Shown here: one piece after another, positions 47,871 through 56,538 of the stretch
How the letters are laid out: every line of letters starts with the position of its first letter
How positions within the stretch are numbered: position 1 is the stretch's first letter
Assembly: GCA_934446065.1 (NCBI GenBank)
Contig: CAKSDP010000002.1
Span: 1 to 64,000, forward strand
Reading direction: 5' to 3'
Origin: an uncultured Eubacteriales bacterium
GTDB lineage: Bacteria; Bacillota; Clostridia; Oscillospirales; CAG-272
DNA length: 64,000 nt
The notes under the pieces: generated by a model
The model's database searches: none
The model's input: only the letters and a program-made list of their open reading frames with translations
What the model was told of the DNA's origin: nothing
Position numbers and translations under genes: made by a program

Positions 47871-49022
47871 TTGAGATATCTTATAGCTATGGACTCCTTT
47901 AAGGGATGCCTCAGTGCGGCTGACGCTTGTGCAGCGGCTGCCCGCGGAGTATGTTCGATTCCCGGCAATACGGCGCACTGTCTCCCGCTCGCCGACGGCG
48001 GCGAGGGGACTGCCGAGGCGATATGCGCCGCTATGGGCGGGCACATCGTTTCCTCTGAGGTGATAGGGCCTGACGGCAATACATATGATGGATATTACGG
48101 CGTCATTCCGGACAAGGGACTTGCGGTGATCGACACCGCAGCGGCATCTGGGCTTGCCCTTGCAAAAAGGGGTAAGGCTTCCCTGCTGGACCGTTCGACT
48201 GCCGGTACTGGTCTTCAGATCGCAGAGCTGCTCGATCTCGGGTACAGGTCGATCATAGTCGGACTCGGCGGGAGCGGCACAAATGACGGCGGACTCGGCG
48301 CGATCTCCGCGCTTGGCGCAAAGGTATACGCAAATGACGGAACGCAGATCGAGCATCCGTGTGCGCGTGATCTTAAGAGGATCGCAAAAATCGATGTGGC
48401 GGACGCAGTACGTCGGCTTGACGGATGCGAGCTTATGCTTATGTATGATGTTGATATTCCGCTTACCGGTGAGCGCGGTGCGTCGCTCAATTATTCGCGC
48501 CAGAAGGGCGCCGAGCGCGATATGTCGCGTGCACTTGAAGCCGGTATGAAGAATTATGCCGATGCCGCAAGGCGCTCTCTCGGTATCTCAGTCGGTGAGA
48601 TGAAAGGTGCCGGAGCCGCAGGAGGCCTCGGCTTCGGACTTGCTCTTATCGGCGGCAAGCTTATCGCAGGCGCAGAAAATATACTGACGATCACCGATTT
48701 TGACGAGCGATGCTGTGATGCCGATGTTGTTATCACCGGCGAGGGGCGCACCGATTTTCAGACAGCTGACGGTAAGCTCCCGGTTGCCTGCGCTGCTGTG
48801 GCAAAAAAGCACGGTCTGCCTGTCGTTTGTGTCTGCGGTTCGGCAAGTCCTGTGGACGCGCTCTATGAGGCGGGAATTGATGCGATATTCTCCGTTCAGA
48901 CCGGTCCTATGAGCATTGCCGATTCTATCGCGTCGGCAGCACAACTAATTGAAAACACCTGCAAAAACCTTGCCGGTTTTGCAGATGCATTTATAAACAA
49001 ACATGAAAGGAATCACCAATGA
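47871..49022 (+). CDS. glxK: Glycerate kinase (GlxK, type I)
   Basis: The 383-residue kinase starts at TTG with GGAGGAA about 8 bp upstream and opens IAMDSFKGCLSAADACAAA, typical of GK type I. LADGGEGTAEA, VGLGGSGTNDGGLGAI and MLMYDVDIPLTGERGAS follow, with GEGRTDFQTADGK near 290. It phosphorylates D-glycerate to 2- or 3-phosphoglycerate. The stop overlaps the next ATG (ATGA). Its link with the neighbouring phosphodiesterase is not obvious. Confidence 0.93.
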   Translation: MRYLIAMDSFKGCLSAADACAAAARGVCSIPGNTAHCLPLADGGEGTAEAICAAMGGHIVSSEVIGPDGNTYDGYYGVIPDKGLAVIDTAAASGLALAKRGKASLLDRSTAGTGLQIAELLDLGYRSIIVGLGGSGTNDGGLGAISALGAKVYANDGTQIEHPCARDLKRIAKIDVADAVRRLDGCELMLMYDVDIPLTGERGASLNYSRQKGAERDMSRALEAGMKNYADAARRSLGISVGEMKGAGAAGGLGFGLALIGGKLIAGAENILTITDFDERCCDADVVITGEGRTDFQTADGKLPVACAAVAKKHGLPVVCVCGSASPVDALYEAGIDAIFSVQTGPMSIADSIASAAQLIENTCKNLAGFADAFINKHERNHQ

Positions 49023-49783
49023 AAAAAGTTATACTTGTACTTGTGGACGGAATGCGTTCCGATTCACTGGCAGCCTGCGGCAACGAGTACGCAGTCAAAT
49101 TTGCCGAGGAGAATATCTCTAAGGTATATGCTACGACTGTTATGCCGACGGTCACACTTCCCTGTCACTTTTCGCTTTTCAAGAGCGTAAATCCCGACAG
49201 ACACGGAATCCTCAGCAACACCTACGTTCCGCTTGTACGCCCGATCCCGAGCCTGCTTGACGTCATGAGACGCAACGGCCGCAAGTGCGGTATGTTCTAC
49301 AACTGGGAGGAGCTTCGCGACCTGAACGCTCCCGGCACACTCACCATTTCGTCCTTCATCACGACCGATGTACCCGATTCCGACGAGTACATCGCGACCG
49401 AGGCGCTCAAGAACATTGCAAAATATGACCTTGACTGCTCGTTCGTATATCTTGATGAGACCGATGAGTGCGGTCACCGCCACGGCTGGATGGGTGAGGC
49501 ATATCTCGACTGCGTATCGAGAGCATGGGGTATCATCCACCGCCTGCGCGATGCATTCCCGGATCACGTTGTGATCGTAACTGCCGACCACGGCGGACAC
49601 GAGCATATGCACGGTGCGGACATTCCCGAGGATCTCCAGATCCCGATCATCATTTCCGGTGAGGGTCTTGAGGCTTCCGAGAAGATGGAGAGCGCGAACA
49701 TTATCGATATTGCTCCTACCATTGCCGCTATCATGGGCGTTGAGCCGGATGACGACTGGCGCGGTGTAAGCCTTGTAAAATAA
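49019..49783 (+). CDS. Alkaline-phosphatase-superfamily phosphodiesterase
   Basis: The 254-residue protein has the superfamily's metal motifs: LVDGMRSDSL at the start, TTVMPTVTLPCH with the nucleophile Thr, a DETDECGHRHGW cluster, and VIVTADHGGHEHMHG, then a C-terminal VEPDDDWRGVSL. It resembles nucleotide pyrophosphatase/phosphodiesterase (type I) proteins, but lacks any signal peptide, so it is cytosolic. Substrate unknown. Translational overlap with glxK. The unit ends at the terminator after 49801. Confidence 0.85.
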   Translation: MKKVILVLVDGMRSDSLAACGNEYAVKFAEENISKVYATTVMPTVTLPCHFSLFKSVNPDRHGILSNTYVPLVRPIPSLLDVMRRNGRKCGMFYNWEELRDLNAPGTLTISSFITTDVPDSDEYIATEALKNIAKYDLDCSFVYLDETDECGHRHGWMGEAYLDCVSRAWGIIHRLRDAFPDHVVIVTADHGGHEHMHGADIPEDLQIPIIISGEGLEASEKMESANIIDIAPTIAAIMGVEPDDDWRGVSLVK

Positions 49784-49800
49784 GTCTTAACATATAACAT

Positions 49801-49836
49801 AAAAAGGATCCCAACAGAAATGTTGGGATCCTTTTG
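49801..49836. terminator. Bidirectional intrinsic terminator
   Basis: A 15-16 bp perfect stem (49801-49816 with 49821-49835) with a GAAA tetraloop and T tracts in both directions lies between the convergent phosphodiesterase and acetyltransferase genes. Confidence 0.95.
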
Positions 49837-49837
49837 T

Positions 49838-50439
49838 TTACAGTTCGATTCGTCTGTCTTTGAAATAGAATTCACGGTCGTGCTCGCCGATTTCACGGAG
49901 GACGTGATACGGATTTCCGACGGCGACGACGTTTGCGGGGATATCCTTTGTGACAACGTTTCCGGCTCCGATCACGGAATTATCTCCGATCGTGACGCCC
50001 GGAAGGACGATCACTCCCGCGCCGAGCCAGCAGTTGCGTCCGATATGCACCGGCATATTGTACTGATAGGCTTTTTCACGCAGCTCGGGCAGGATCGGAT
50101 GACCTGCCGTTGCGATCGTGACGTGGAGACCGAACATCGTGTAATCTCCGACGTAGATGTGTGTGTCATCAACAAATGTCGCACCGAAGTTGCAGTAGAC
50201 ATTCTTACCGAAGTGGACGTAGCGTCCGCCCCAATTCGCATGAAACGGAGGCTCAATATAGCGCCCTCGCCGATCTCCGCGAACATCTCGGAAAGGAGCT
50301 CCTTTCGCTTTTCAGGCTCGCTTGGGCGAGTCATATTGTAATCGTACAGGCGGTCGAGGCACTTCTGCTGTGCGGCTGCGATCTCGTCATCGGACGGGAG
50401 ATACAGCTCGCCTGTGTGCATTTTATCAAATTCGCTCAT
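49838..50439 (-). pseudogene. maa: Maltose/galactoside O-acetyltransferase (Maa type), frameshifted
   Basis: The N-terminal part (50439 to about 50262; MSEFDKMHTGELYLPSD, then FAEIGEGA) and the C-terminal part are in different frames. Shifting frame at about 50259-50263 restores YIEPPFHANWGGRYVHFG, then GATFVDDTHIYVGDYTMF and the left-handed beta-helix end IGAGNVVTKDIPANVVAVGNP. Together about 200 residues, the normal length of this CoA-dependent hexapeptide-repeat acetyltransferase. One missing base is the simplest explanation. It may be a real pseudogene or an assembly error. The start has GAGAGG upstream and abuts the pheT stop, so it could ride on the pheST transcript. Confidence 0.88.
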
Positions 50440-50441
50440 AG

Positions 50442-52853
50442 TTAACCTCTCAGCGAAATTCCAAACTTATCCGAAAGGGATTTCAGTATCTTTGCGACGG
50501 ATTTGTCTGCTTCCTCATCGCTCAGAGTGTGGTCATCCGAGCGAAGCTTTACTGCGAACGAAAGGCTCTTTTTGCCTGCGCCTACCTGTGCGCCGCGATA
50601 TACGTCAAAGAGAGCTACGGATTCAAGCAGCTTTGATGCAGCGTCTGCAATAGCGGACTCGATCTGTCCTGCCTCAAGTGCTTCGTCGCAAACGAACGAG
50701 AAATCGCGCTCAAGTGCGGGGTATTTCGGCAGCGGTACGTAGCTGACTTCGGTTCTGCGAGATTCAAACATTGCCGCAAAATCAAGCTCGGCGGCGTAAA
50801 CACGGACATTGCCGAAGCCGTAATTTGCTGCGGTTTCGGGGTGGATCTCACCGAATACGCCGAGGACCTTGTCGCCGCAGAGCACGGACGCGCATCTTCC
50901 GGGGTGGAATGTACGGTCGTTTTTGTTTGCCTTATAGCTGACGCCGAGAACGGCAAGGTGGGAGAGGAGCGCCTCAATGTATCCCTTCATCTTGTAGAAT
51001 CCGGTTTCACCCTTGACGGAATCCATGAATCCGATGGTGAGTCTCTTCGGCTCATCGGGCAGCTCGCCATCACCCTTCGGGAGGTAGACCGACGCAAGTT
51101 CAAAGAGGAACGCCTCGTGGTTTTTACGGTTGTAGTTGCCGGAGAGGATCTCAAGCATCGACGGCAGTGCCGTTGTACGCATGACAGAGGTGTCCTCGCC
51201 GAGCGGGTTTGAAATGGTAACGGATCTGCGGCGGCTGTCGTCTGCCGCGAGTCTTATTTTGTCATAATACTTGGGGCTGATGAAGGAGAACGTTTCGATC
51301 TGATCGGCGCCCATTCCGATCATTGCGTTCTCACAGTCGATCTCAAAGAGCTGGGATTCGGTGCGACCGCCCTCGGCAAGTCCGGAGGAAAATCCGGTGG
51401 ACTCGATGCTGTTGTAGCCGTAGATGCGGATGACCTCTTCCGCGACATCATTCATGCAGCGCACATCGTCGCGGAATGACGGAACGGTGATCTTTTCGCC
51501 GTCGACCTTGAAGTCAAGCGATCTGAGTGCGTTCTTCATGAAGTCTTCGGGAATCTTTGTTCCGAGGAAACGGTTGATCGTATCGGGGCAGAGATCGAGC
51601 ACTGCGAGCTGTTTTTTCTCGGGATAGCAGTCGATGGTTCCGTCAACGATATCACCGGCGTCAAGAAGATTTACAAGCTCGCACGCGCGGCGGAGAGCTT
51701 TCATTGTACCCTCGGCGTCGAGTCCCTTTTCAAAGCGGGACGAGCTTTCGGTGCGCATACCGAGCGATTTTGCCGTGCGGCGCACATTTCCGCCGTTGAA
51801 TACAGCAGACTCAAAGACGACGTTGACCGTGGTATCGGAGATACCGCTGTTTGCGCCGCCCATTACGCCTGCAAGCGCGACGGGTTTCTTCTCATCCGCA
51901 ATTACAAGCATATCCGAGGAGAGCTTGTGCTCGATGTGGTCGAGCGTGACGTAATCCTCGCCATCCCCTGCTCTGCGGACGACGATGTGGCTGCCGTCGA
52001 GGCAGGAGTAATCGAACGCGTGCATCGGCTGACCGTACTCGAGCATGACGTAGTTTGTGATATCGACGATGTTGTTGATCGGACGAACGCCGGATGCGCG
52101 CAGACGCATTCTCAGCCACAGCGGCGAGGGTGCGATGCGGACATTCTTAACGACTGCTGCGCTGTATCGGTAGCACAGCTCAGGTGCGGCGATATCGACC
52201 TTCAGATAGTTTGAAATGTCGTCGCCGTCGCCGGCACACTTGACTTCGGGTTCGTGAAGTGTGAGCGGGCGGTCGAAGGAAACCGCGCTCTCACGTGCAA
52301 GTCCGATGACCGACAGGCAGTCCGGTCTGTTTGAAGTGATCTCAAATTCAACGACCGTATCGCGGAGCTTCAGCACATCGAGTATGTCGTCGCCGGGGTT
52401 TGCCTCAATGCCGCAGTCGCCGAGGATGAGGATTCCGTCCTCGATCGCGCCGGGCATATCGTGTGTCGTCAGCTCAAGCTCGGCGATTGAGCAGAACATT
52501 CCCTCGGAGACGGCACCGCGCAACTTGCCCTTCTTGATCTTTACATCGCCGGGGAGATTGGCACCGTCGAGCGCAACGGGAACGAGCGCGCCGGGTGTGA
52601 CGTTTGTTGCGGCGGTGACGATCTGGATTGGCTCATCGCGTCCGACGTCAACGGAGCAGATGTTGAGCCTGTCCGCGTCGGGATGCTTTTCGGTGGATAT
52701 TACCTTGCCTACGACGACATTTGATATATTTTCGCCGAGTAGCTCGTAGCCCTCGACTTTCGAGCCGGTGTCGGTCATTCTGTCAGAATATTCCTTGGGC
52801 GAGATTCCGGACACGTCAACGAAATCATTTACCCATTCAAGTGACAATTTCAT
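50442..52853 (-). CDS. pheT: Phenylalanyl-tRNA synthetase beta subunit
   Basis: The 803-residue subunit has the N-terminal B1 domain, a tRNA-binding (EMAPII-like) domain (about 40-150), B3/B4 editing domains, B5, and the C-terminal FDX-ACB anticodon-binding domain (about 708-803). It forms the alpha2-beta2 PheRS with pheS. GAAAGGAT precedes the ATG. It follows pheS after 44 bp on the same strand. Confidence 0.96.
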   Translation of the reverse strand: MKLSLEWVNDFVDVSGISPKEYSDRMTDTGSKVEGYELLGENISNVVVGKVISTEKHPDADRLNICSVDVGRDEPIQIVTAATNVTPGALVPVALDGANLPGDVKIKKGKLRGAVSEGMFCSIAELELTTHDMPGAIEDGILILGDCGIEANPGDDILDVLKLRDTVVEFEITSNRPDCLSVIGLARESAVSFDRPLTLHEPEVKCAGDGDDISNYLKVDIAAPELCYRYSAAVVKNVRIAPSPLWLRMRLRASGVRPINNIVDITNYVMLEYGQPMHAFDYSCLDGSHIVVRRAGDGEDYVTLDHIEHKLSSDMLVIADEKKPVALAGVMGGANSGISDTTVNVVFESAVFNGGNVRRTAKSLGMRTESSSRFEKGLDAEGTMKALRRACELVNLLDAGDIVDGTIDCYPEKKQLAVLDLCPDTINRFLGTKIPEDFMKNALRSLDFKVDGEKITVPSFRDDVRCMNDVAEEVIRIYGYNSIESTGFSSGLAEGGRTESQLFEIDCENAMIGMGADQIETFSFISPKYYDKIRLAADDSRRRSVTISNPLGEDTSVMRTTALPSMLEILSGNYNRKNHEAFLFELASVYLPKGDGELPDEPKRLTIGFMDSVKGETGFYKMKGYIEALLSHLAVLGVSYKANKNDRTFHPGRCASVLCGDKVLGVFGEIHPETAANYGFGNVRVYAAELDFAAMFESRRTEVSYVPLPKYPALERDFSFVCDEALEAGQIESAIADAASKLLESVALFDVYRGAQVGAGKKSLSFAVKLRSDDHTLSDEEADKSVAKILKSLSDKFGISLRG

Positions 52854-52897
52854 TTTATATAATCCTTTCGGTGATAGAAAAATTTATAATTCCGGAA

Positions 52898-53911
52898 TCA
52901 GAACTGCGAGAGGAAACGGACGTCATTCTCATAGAGAAGGCGCATATCATCAATATGATATTTCAGCATTACCGCGCGCTCGATGCCGAGACCGAAAGCA
53001 AATCCGCTGTATACTTCGGGGTCGATTCCGCATTCGCGCAGGACGTTCGGGTGAACCATACCGGCACCGAGAATCTCGATCCAACCCTCTCCCTTGCAGA
53101 GGCGGCATCCCTTGCCGCCGCAGGCGAAGCAGGAGAGATCGACCTCGGCGGACGGCTCGGTGAACGGGAAATGGTGAGGACGGAAACGCACCTTTGTTCC
53201 CTCTCCGAACAGATGCTTTGCGAATATCTCAAGTGTACCCTTGAGGTCGCCCATTGTAATGCCGCGATCGACAACGAGACCCTCCATCTGATGGAACAGC
53301 GGCGAGTGAGTTGCGTCCACTGCGTCCGAGCGGTACACGCGACCGGGGGAGATTATGCGGATCGGCGGCTCGGTAGACTCCATGACACGCGCCTGAACGG
53401 GCGAGGTCTGCGAGCGAAGCAGGATATTATCGGTGATATAGAAGGTATCCTGCGTGTCGCGTGCGGGATGATCCGGCGGGATATTGAGTGCCTGGAAGTT
53501 GTAGTAGTCGTACTCGACCTCGGGCCCCTCGGCGATAGTGAAGCCCATGCCGGTGAATATATCCTCAAGGTCATGCTGTACGCGGGCGAGCGGGTGGCGA
53601 TGTCCTACGGGAACGCGGATTCCCGGCTGTGTTACGTCGAGAGTTTCCTCGGCGAGCTTTTTCTCGAGCAGAGCCGATTTGAGGCTTTCGTTTTTCTTTG
53701 CGATCTCGCTCTCGATGAACTGACGCACATCGTTTGCGAGCTGACCCATTGCGGGACGCTCATCGGGAGAGAGTTGACCCATTCCGCGGAGGAGAGCGGT
53801 AAGCTCACCCTTTTTGCCGAGAAACTTAATTCTGATCTCTTCGAGGTCAGCGTTCGGGTCTGACATTCTCTCGAGGGCTGCTTCTTTGATCTTCAGCAGT
53901 TTTTCTTTCAT
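52898..53911 (-). CDS. pheS: Phenylalanyl-tRNA synthetase alpha subunit
   Basis: From the ATG at 53911 it has 337 residues, the usual length. N-terminal coiled coil (about 1-80), then the class II catalytic core with [15 protein letters not shown] (motif 2 region) and [15 protein letters not shown] (motif 3). It charges tRNA-Phe. The first in-frame ATG upstream (53923) is possible; further upstream reading goes into the T-box and is rejected. No strong RBS; initiation may depend on the leader structure. Confidence 0.94.
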   Translation of the reverse strand: MKEKLLKIKEAALERMSDPNADLEEIRIKFLGKKGELTALLRGMGQLSPDERPAMGQLANDVRQFIESEIAKKNESLKSALLEKKLAEETLDVTQPGIRVPVGHRHPLARVQHDLEDIFTGMGFTIAEGPEVEYDYYNFQALNIPPDHPARDTQDTFYITDNILLRSQTSPVQARVMESTEPPIRIISPGRVYRSDAVDATHSPLFHQMEGLVVDRGITMGDLKGTLEIFAKHLFGEGTKVRFRPHHFPFTEPSAEVDLSCFACGGKGCRLCKGEGWIEILGAGMVHPNVLRECGIDPEVYSGFAFGLGIERAVMLKYHIDDMRLLYENDVRFLSQF

Positions 53912-53955
53912 TCCAAGCACCATACTTTCATAAGTATTCACCGACGCGCGGTGTA

Positions 53956-54176
53956 AAATAAAAAATCGCCGTGAATCTCGGGACGGTGAAAACCGCGGTA
54001 CCACCCGAATTCCGGCGTGAGCCAACACTCATTTGTCTTTAACGGGACAAACCGGGGCAAGCCCAATGCTCCGAAGCGAAAGGCGAGGTGCAGATCCGCC
54101 GTCTGCTTTCAGCCGAGGACAGACGGTCTCTTTTTCCGGATGCGCAGCACGAAGCCGACTTCATCACTGCATATAC
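53956..54176 (-). promoter_or_regulatory. T-box leader of pheST
   Basis: On minus, AATTCGGGTGGTACCGCGG (54011-53993) is the canonical T-box antiterminator. The alternative terminator is TCACCGT (53989-53983) with ACGGCGA (53972-53966), followed by a T-rich tract (TTTTTTATTTT). TTC (Phe) triplets lie at 54075-54073 and 54080-54078, in the region where a specifier would be, just before GGAGC. The controlled genes make phenylalanine the likely sensed amino acid. Confidence 0.88.
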
Positions 54177-54183
54177 TACAATT

Positions 54184-54212
54184 AGTATAGCATACGAAAA
54201 ATTTTTTGTCAA
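54184..54212 (-). promoter_or_regulatory. Sigma-A promoter of the pheST T-box
   Basis: On minus, TTGACA (54212-54207) and TATACT (54189-54184) are 17 bp apart, with TG one base before the -10. Confidence 0.92.
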
Positions 54213-54227
54213 GTAATGATAGCAAAA

Positions 54228-54258
54228 ATTCGGACTACCGATGTACGGTAGTCCGAAT
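54228..54258 (-). terminator. Terminator of the DUF4838 gene cluster
   Basis: A perfect 13-bp inverted repeat (54228-54240 with 54246-54258, 5-base loop) is followed on minus by TTTTTGC. It lies 10 bp after the stop of the first DUF4838 gene. Confidence 0.9.
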
Positions 54259-54267
54259 GTATTTTGT

Positions 54268-56472
54268 TTACGCTATGGCTTCTGTGGTCGTCTCCGAATC
54301 TGTTTCGGCGGGACGGTATTTTTCGGGTATTTCGCGCTGCGTTGCGTCGGGATCCGTCAGACGATTGCGTCTGGGCAGCCAGTCGATCCATGCGGAATCC
54401 TCAAGGTTGTCCTTTATGGAGATAGTGGAAACTGACGGAATACGATCAAGATTCAATCCGTACTTGCGGATTATCGAGACCATGTGATCGTAGTAAGCGC
54501 TCAGCTGCTCAATAGTTGCGGTGTCATTTGCATCATACGCACGGAAATACGTTGAGAAGCAAGCTTCGTAGTAAACGTGGCACGAGAGCATCTCGCATCT
54601 CATCTGCTGATCGGCATTGTCTGCAAGGCTTATTGCCTTCTCGAAAAGCGCGATCATCTTTTCGTAGTTCTCAGATAAGAATTTTTCGTTATACAGCGGG
54701 AAAGGTGTAGCGTTCCCTGCCCATACCCAACAGTGGAAGTAATCGACTTTTGCCTGCGCTTCGATCCACATATCAATGTATGCGCGGATGTAGCGCCATC
54801 CCTCGCCGTACTCGATCTCAAGCTCCCGGCAAAGGAAATCCTCGTATTCCTCGTCTGTCATCTCGCTGTTCCAGCTTACCTCGCTCATGAGGTTTTCCTC
54901 GATGCGCTTGATGCCGAAGGGGGATGACTCCATTTCACAGAACAATCCCGTAACGCCGAGCTTCTTGAAGTAACGGAAATCGGGGAGGATGTTCTGGATT
55001 ATAGTATACTGATGGAGTCCGGAATCCATTGCGTATGTCCAAAGGTAAAGATTATCGGTGACCACAGCCCAGCGCTCGACCCACTCGGCGTCCTGGTGAT
55101 TCTCATTTCCCGAGAAGCCGTTATCATCTGATACGCTGCACTTTGAGCCGTCAAACGGATGGTTTGCGCAGTTACCGTTTGAGCAGTACGTGACGTGAAG
55201 GTATTCGTTTCCGGTGGTCACAGCCGGCGGCTTCTTTGCGCTGAAATATGCAAAGACTTTGATATAGAGGTGTGCGCCGGGGTATGCTGCCTCAAGTTCT
55301 TCGCCGAGCCGGTTTGCAAACTGAACCATTGCGCCCGCGTTCGATTTATCGTATCTCAGAACATCTGAGCAATTCTTACACATGCAGAAAGAATCGTTAT
55401 CACCCATTGCGATGTCGATGTCCTTGAACTCTAATCCGGGGGTCTCGCCGCCGGCGATACGCGAGTTGATGTAGCGTGTTACGCTGTCATACACTGCCTC
55501 GAATACAGATTCGTCAGTGAAGCAAGGCTGGAAATACTGATGGTTCTCGCCGTTGTTCCAACGGTAATTCTGAAGCCCGTGGCAGGCATGCTCGATCGGA
55601 CCGTAGGAGGACTGAGCGCGAGTGGGGGAACGCTTGTCGTTATTTACCCTGCTGAACCAAAATCCGGCTGTGTAGGGATAGAAAAAGTCAAAGAGCGGGG
55701 TCTCGGTTTCGTCGATCCCTTCGGGTACTGCGACGATATCAGCCTCATTCAGGCGTGAGTCGCCGGACATGAGGTTGTCCCAACCGCACTCGTTCTGGAG
55801 GAAGCGATACACGGCGTTCATGCAGCCGCGATCGACCGCGCCCTCAAAGATGAGGTTGCCGTCCTCTTCATAATAGCGGTAACCGGCTTCACACAAATCA
55901 CTGTTATCGGTGAAGCGGAAGGCTATCTGATGCTCTGCCGAAGATTCGCCGAAAACTACGGGCAGCGTTACGCCGCAAGCCTTTGTGATGAGACGCACAA
56001 GCTCGTCCTTGGCGAACTTCATGTTCTCGTTGTTTTCTTCCGGTACAACGACCGTGAACTCCGAAATATCGGTCCCGAAAAGCGTGAGCTTTTCGATGCG
56101 CGTACCCTCATGGAATGTCACGTTCTCGATCGCGGTTCCGGCTTCAACATTTTTTGCGTACTTGCGGACGGCGCGATCAAGTCCGCTGTCGGTCTTACCG
56201 AAGATGAGCGTTTCGGTGCCGATATTGCGGATGATGTAGCCGTCGTCCTCAAAATCGGACATATCAATGCCGTACTTTGCGTCGTTTCCGACGCCGATCG
56301 TGACCTTGCCTACGTTGTCGCCGAGACGATCGTCGAGCCACTTGGCATACGAGTCCGAATCGGATGAAGTAGATGAGGTGCGCGTGGAAGAGCTGCTTTG
56401 TGAGCCGCAAGCGGCGCAGCTCAGAACAGATGCGAGGGTCAGGAATGCTGCGAGTGTTTGTTTGATTCTCAT
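54268..56472 (-). CDS. DUF4838 lipoprotein, putative surface glycosidase (copy 1)
   Basis: The 734-residue protein has a lipoprotein signal peptide (about 1-21, Cys22) and a Ser/Thr-rich linker (about 25-40). Next is a domain in which two related units (about 78-102 and 198-224) share a G-x-L-I-F-G-x(3-4)-G-(x)4-AV pattern, as in the accessory domain before GH67/GH20-like barrels. The DUF4838 region follows (about 255-690), with IDIAMGDNDSF and CMCKNC (about 363-368). The family fold resembles glycoside hydrolases; activity is not established. It is last of three tandem paralogues and lacks a -35, so it is probably read through from copy 2. GGAGAA precedes the ATG. Confidence 0.82.
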   Translation of the reverse strand: MRIKQTLAAFLTLASVLSCAACGSQSSSSTRTSSTSSDSDSYAKWLDDRLGDNVGKVTIGVGNDAKYGIDMSDFEDDGYIIRNIGTETLIFGKTDSGLDRAVRKYAKNVEAGTAIENVTFHEGTRIEKLTLFGTDISEFTVVVPEENNENMKFAKDELVRLITKACGVTLPVVFGESSAEHQIAFRFTDNSDLCEAGYRYYEEDGNLIFEGAVDRGCMNAVYRFLQNECGWDNLMSGDSRLNEADIVAVPEGIDETETPLFDFFYPYTAGFWFSRVNNDKRSPTRAQSSYGPIEHACHGLQNYRWNNGENHQYFQPCFTDESVFEAVYDSVTRYINSRIAGGETPGLEFKDIDIAMGDNDSFCMCKNCSDVLRYDKSNAGAMVQFANRLGEELEAAYPGAHLYIKVFAYFSAKKPPAVTTGNEYLHVTYCSNGNCANHPFDGSKCSVSDDNGFSGNENHQDAEWVERWAVVTDNLYLWTYAMDSGLHQYTIIQNILPDFRYFKKLGVTGLFCEMESSPFGIKRIEENLMSEVSWNSEMTDEEYEDFLCRELEIEYGEGWRYIRAYIDMWIEAQAKVDYFHCWVWAGNATPFPLYNEKFLSENYEKMIALFEKAISLADNADQQMRCEMLSCHVYYEACFSTYFRAYDANDTATIEQLSAYYDHMVSIIRKYGLNLDRIPSVSTISIKDNLEDSAWIDWLPRRNRLTDPDATQREIPEKYRPAETDSETTTEAIA

Positions 56473-56538
56473 ATATAGTTCTCCGTTAAAATAGTATACT
56501 ATTTGGATTCACATTCTCGGCAGTCCGAATATGGTTAT

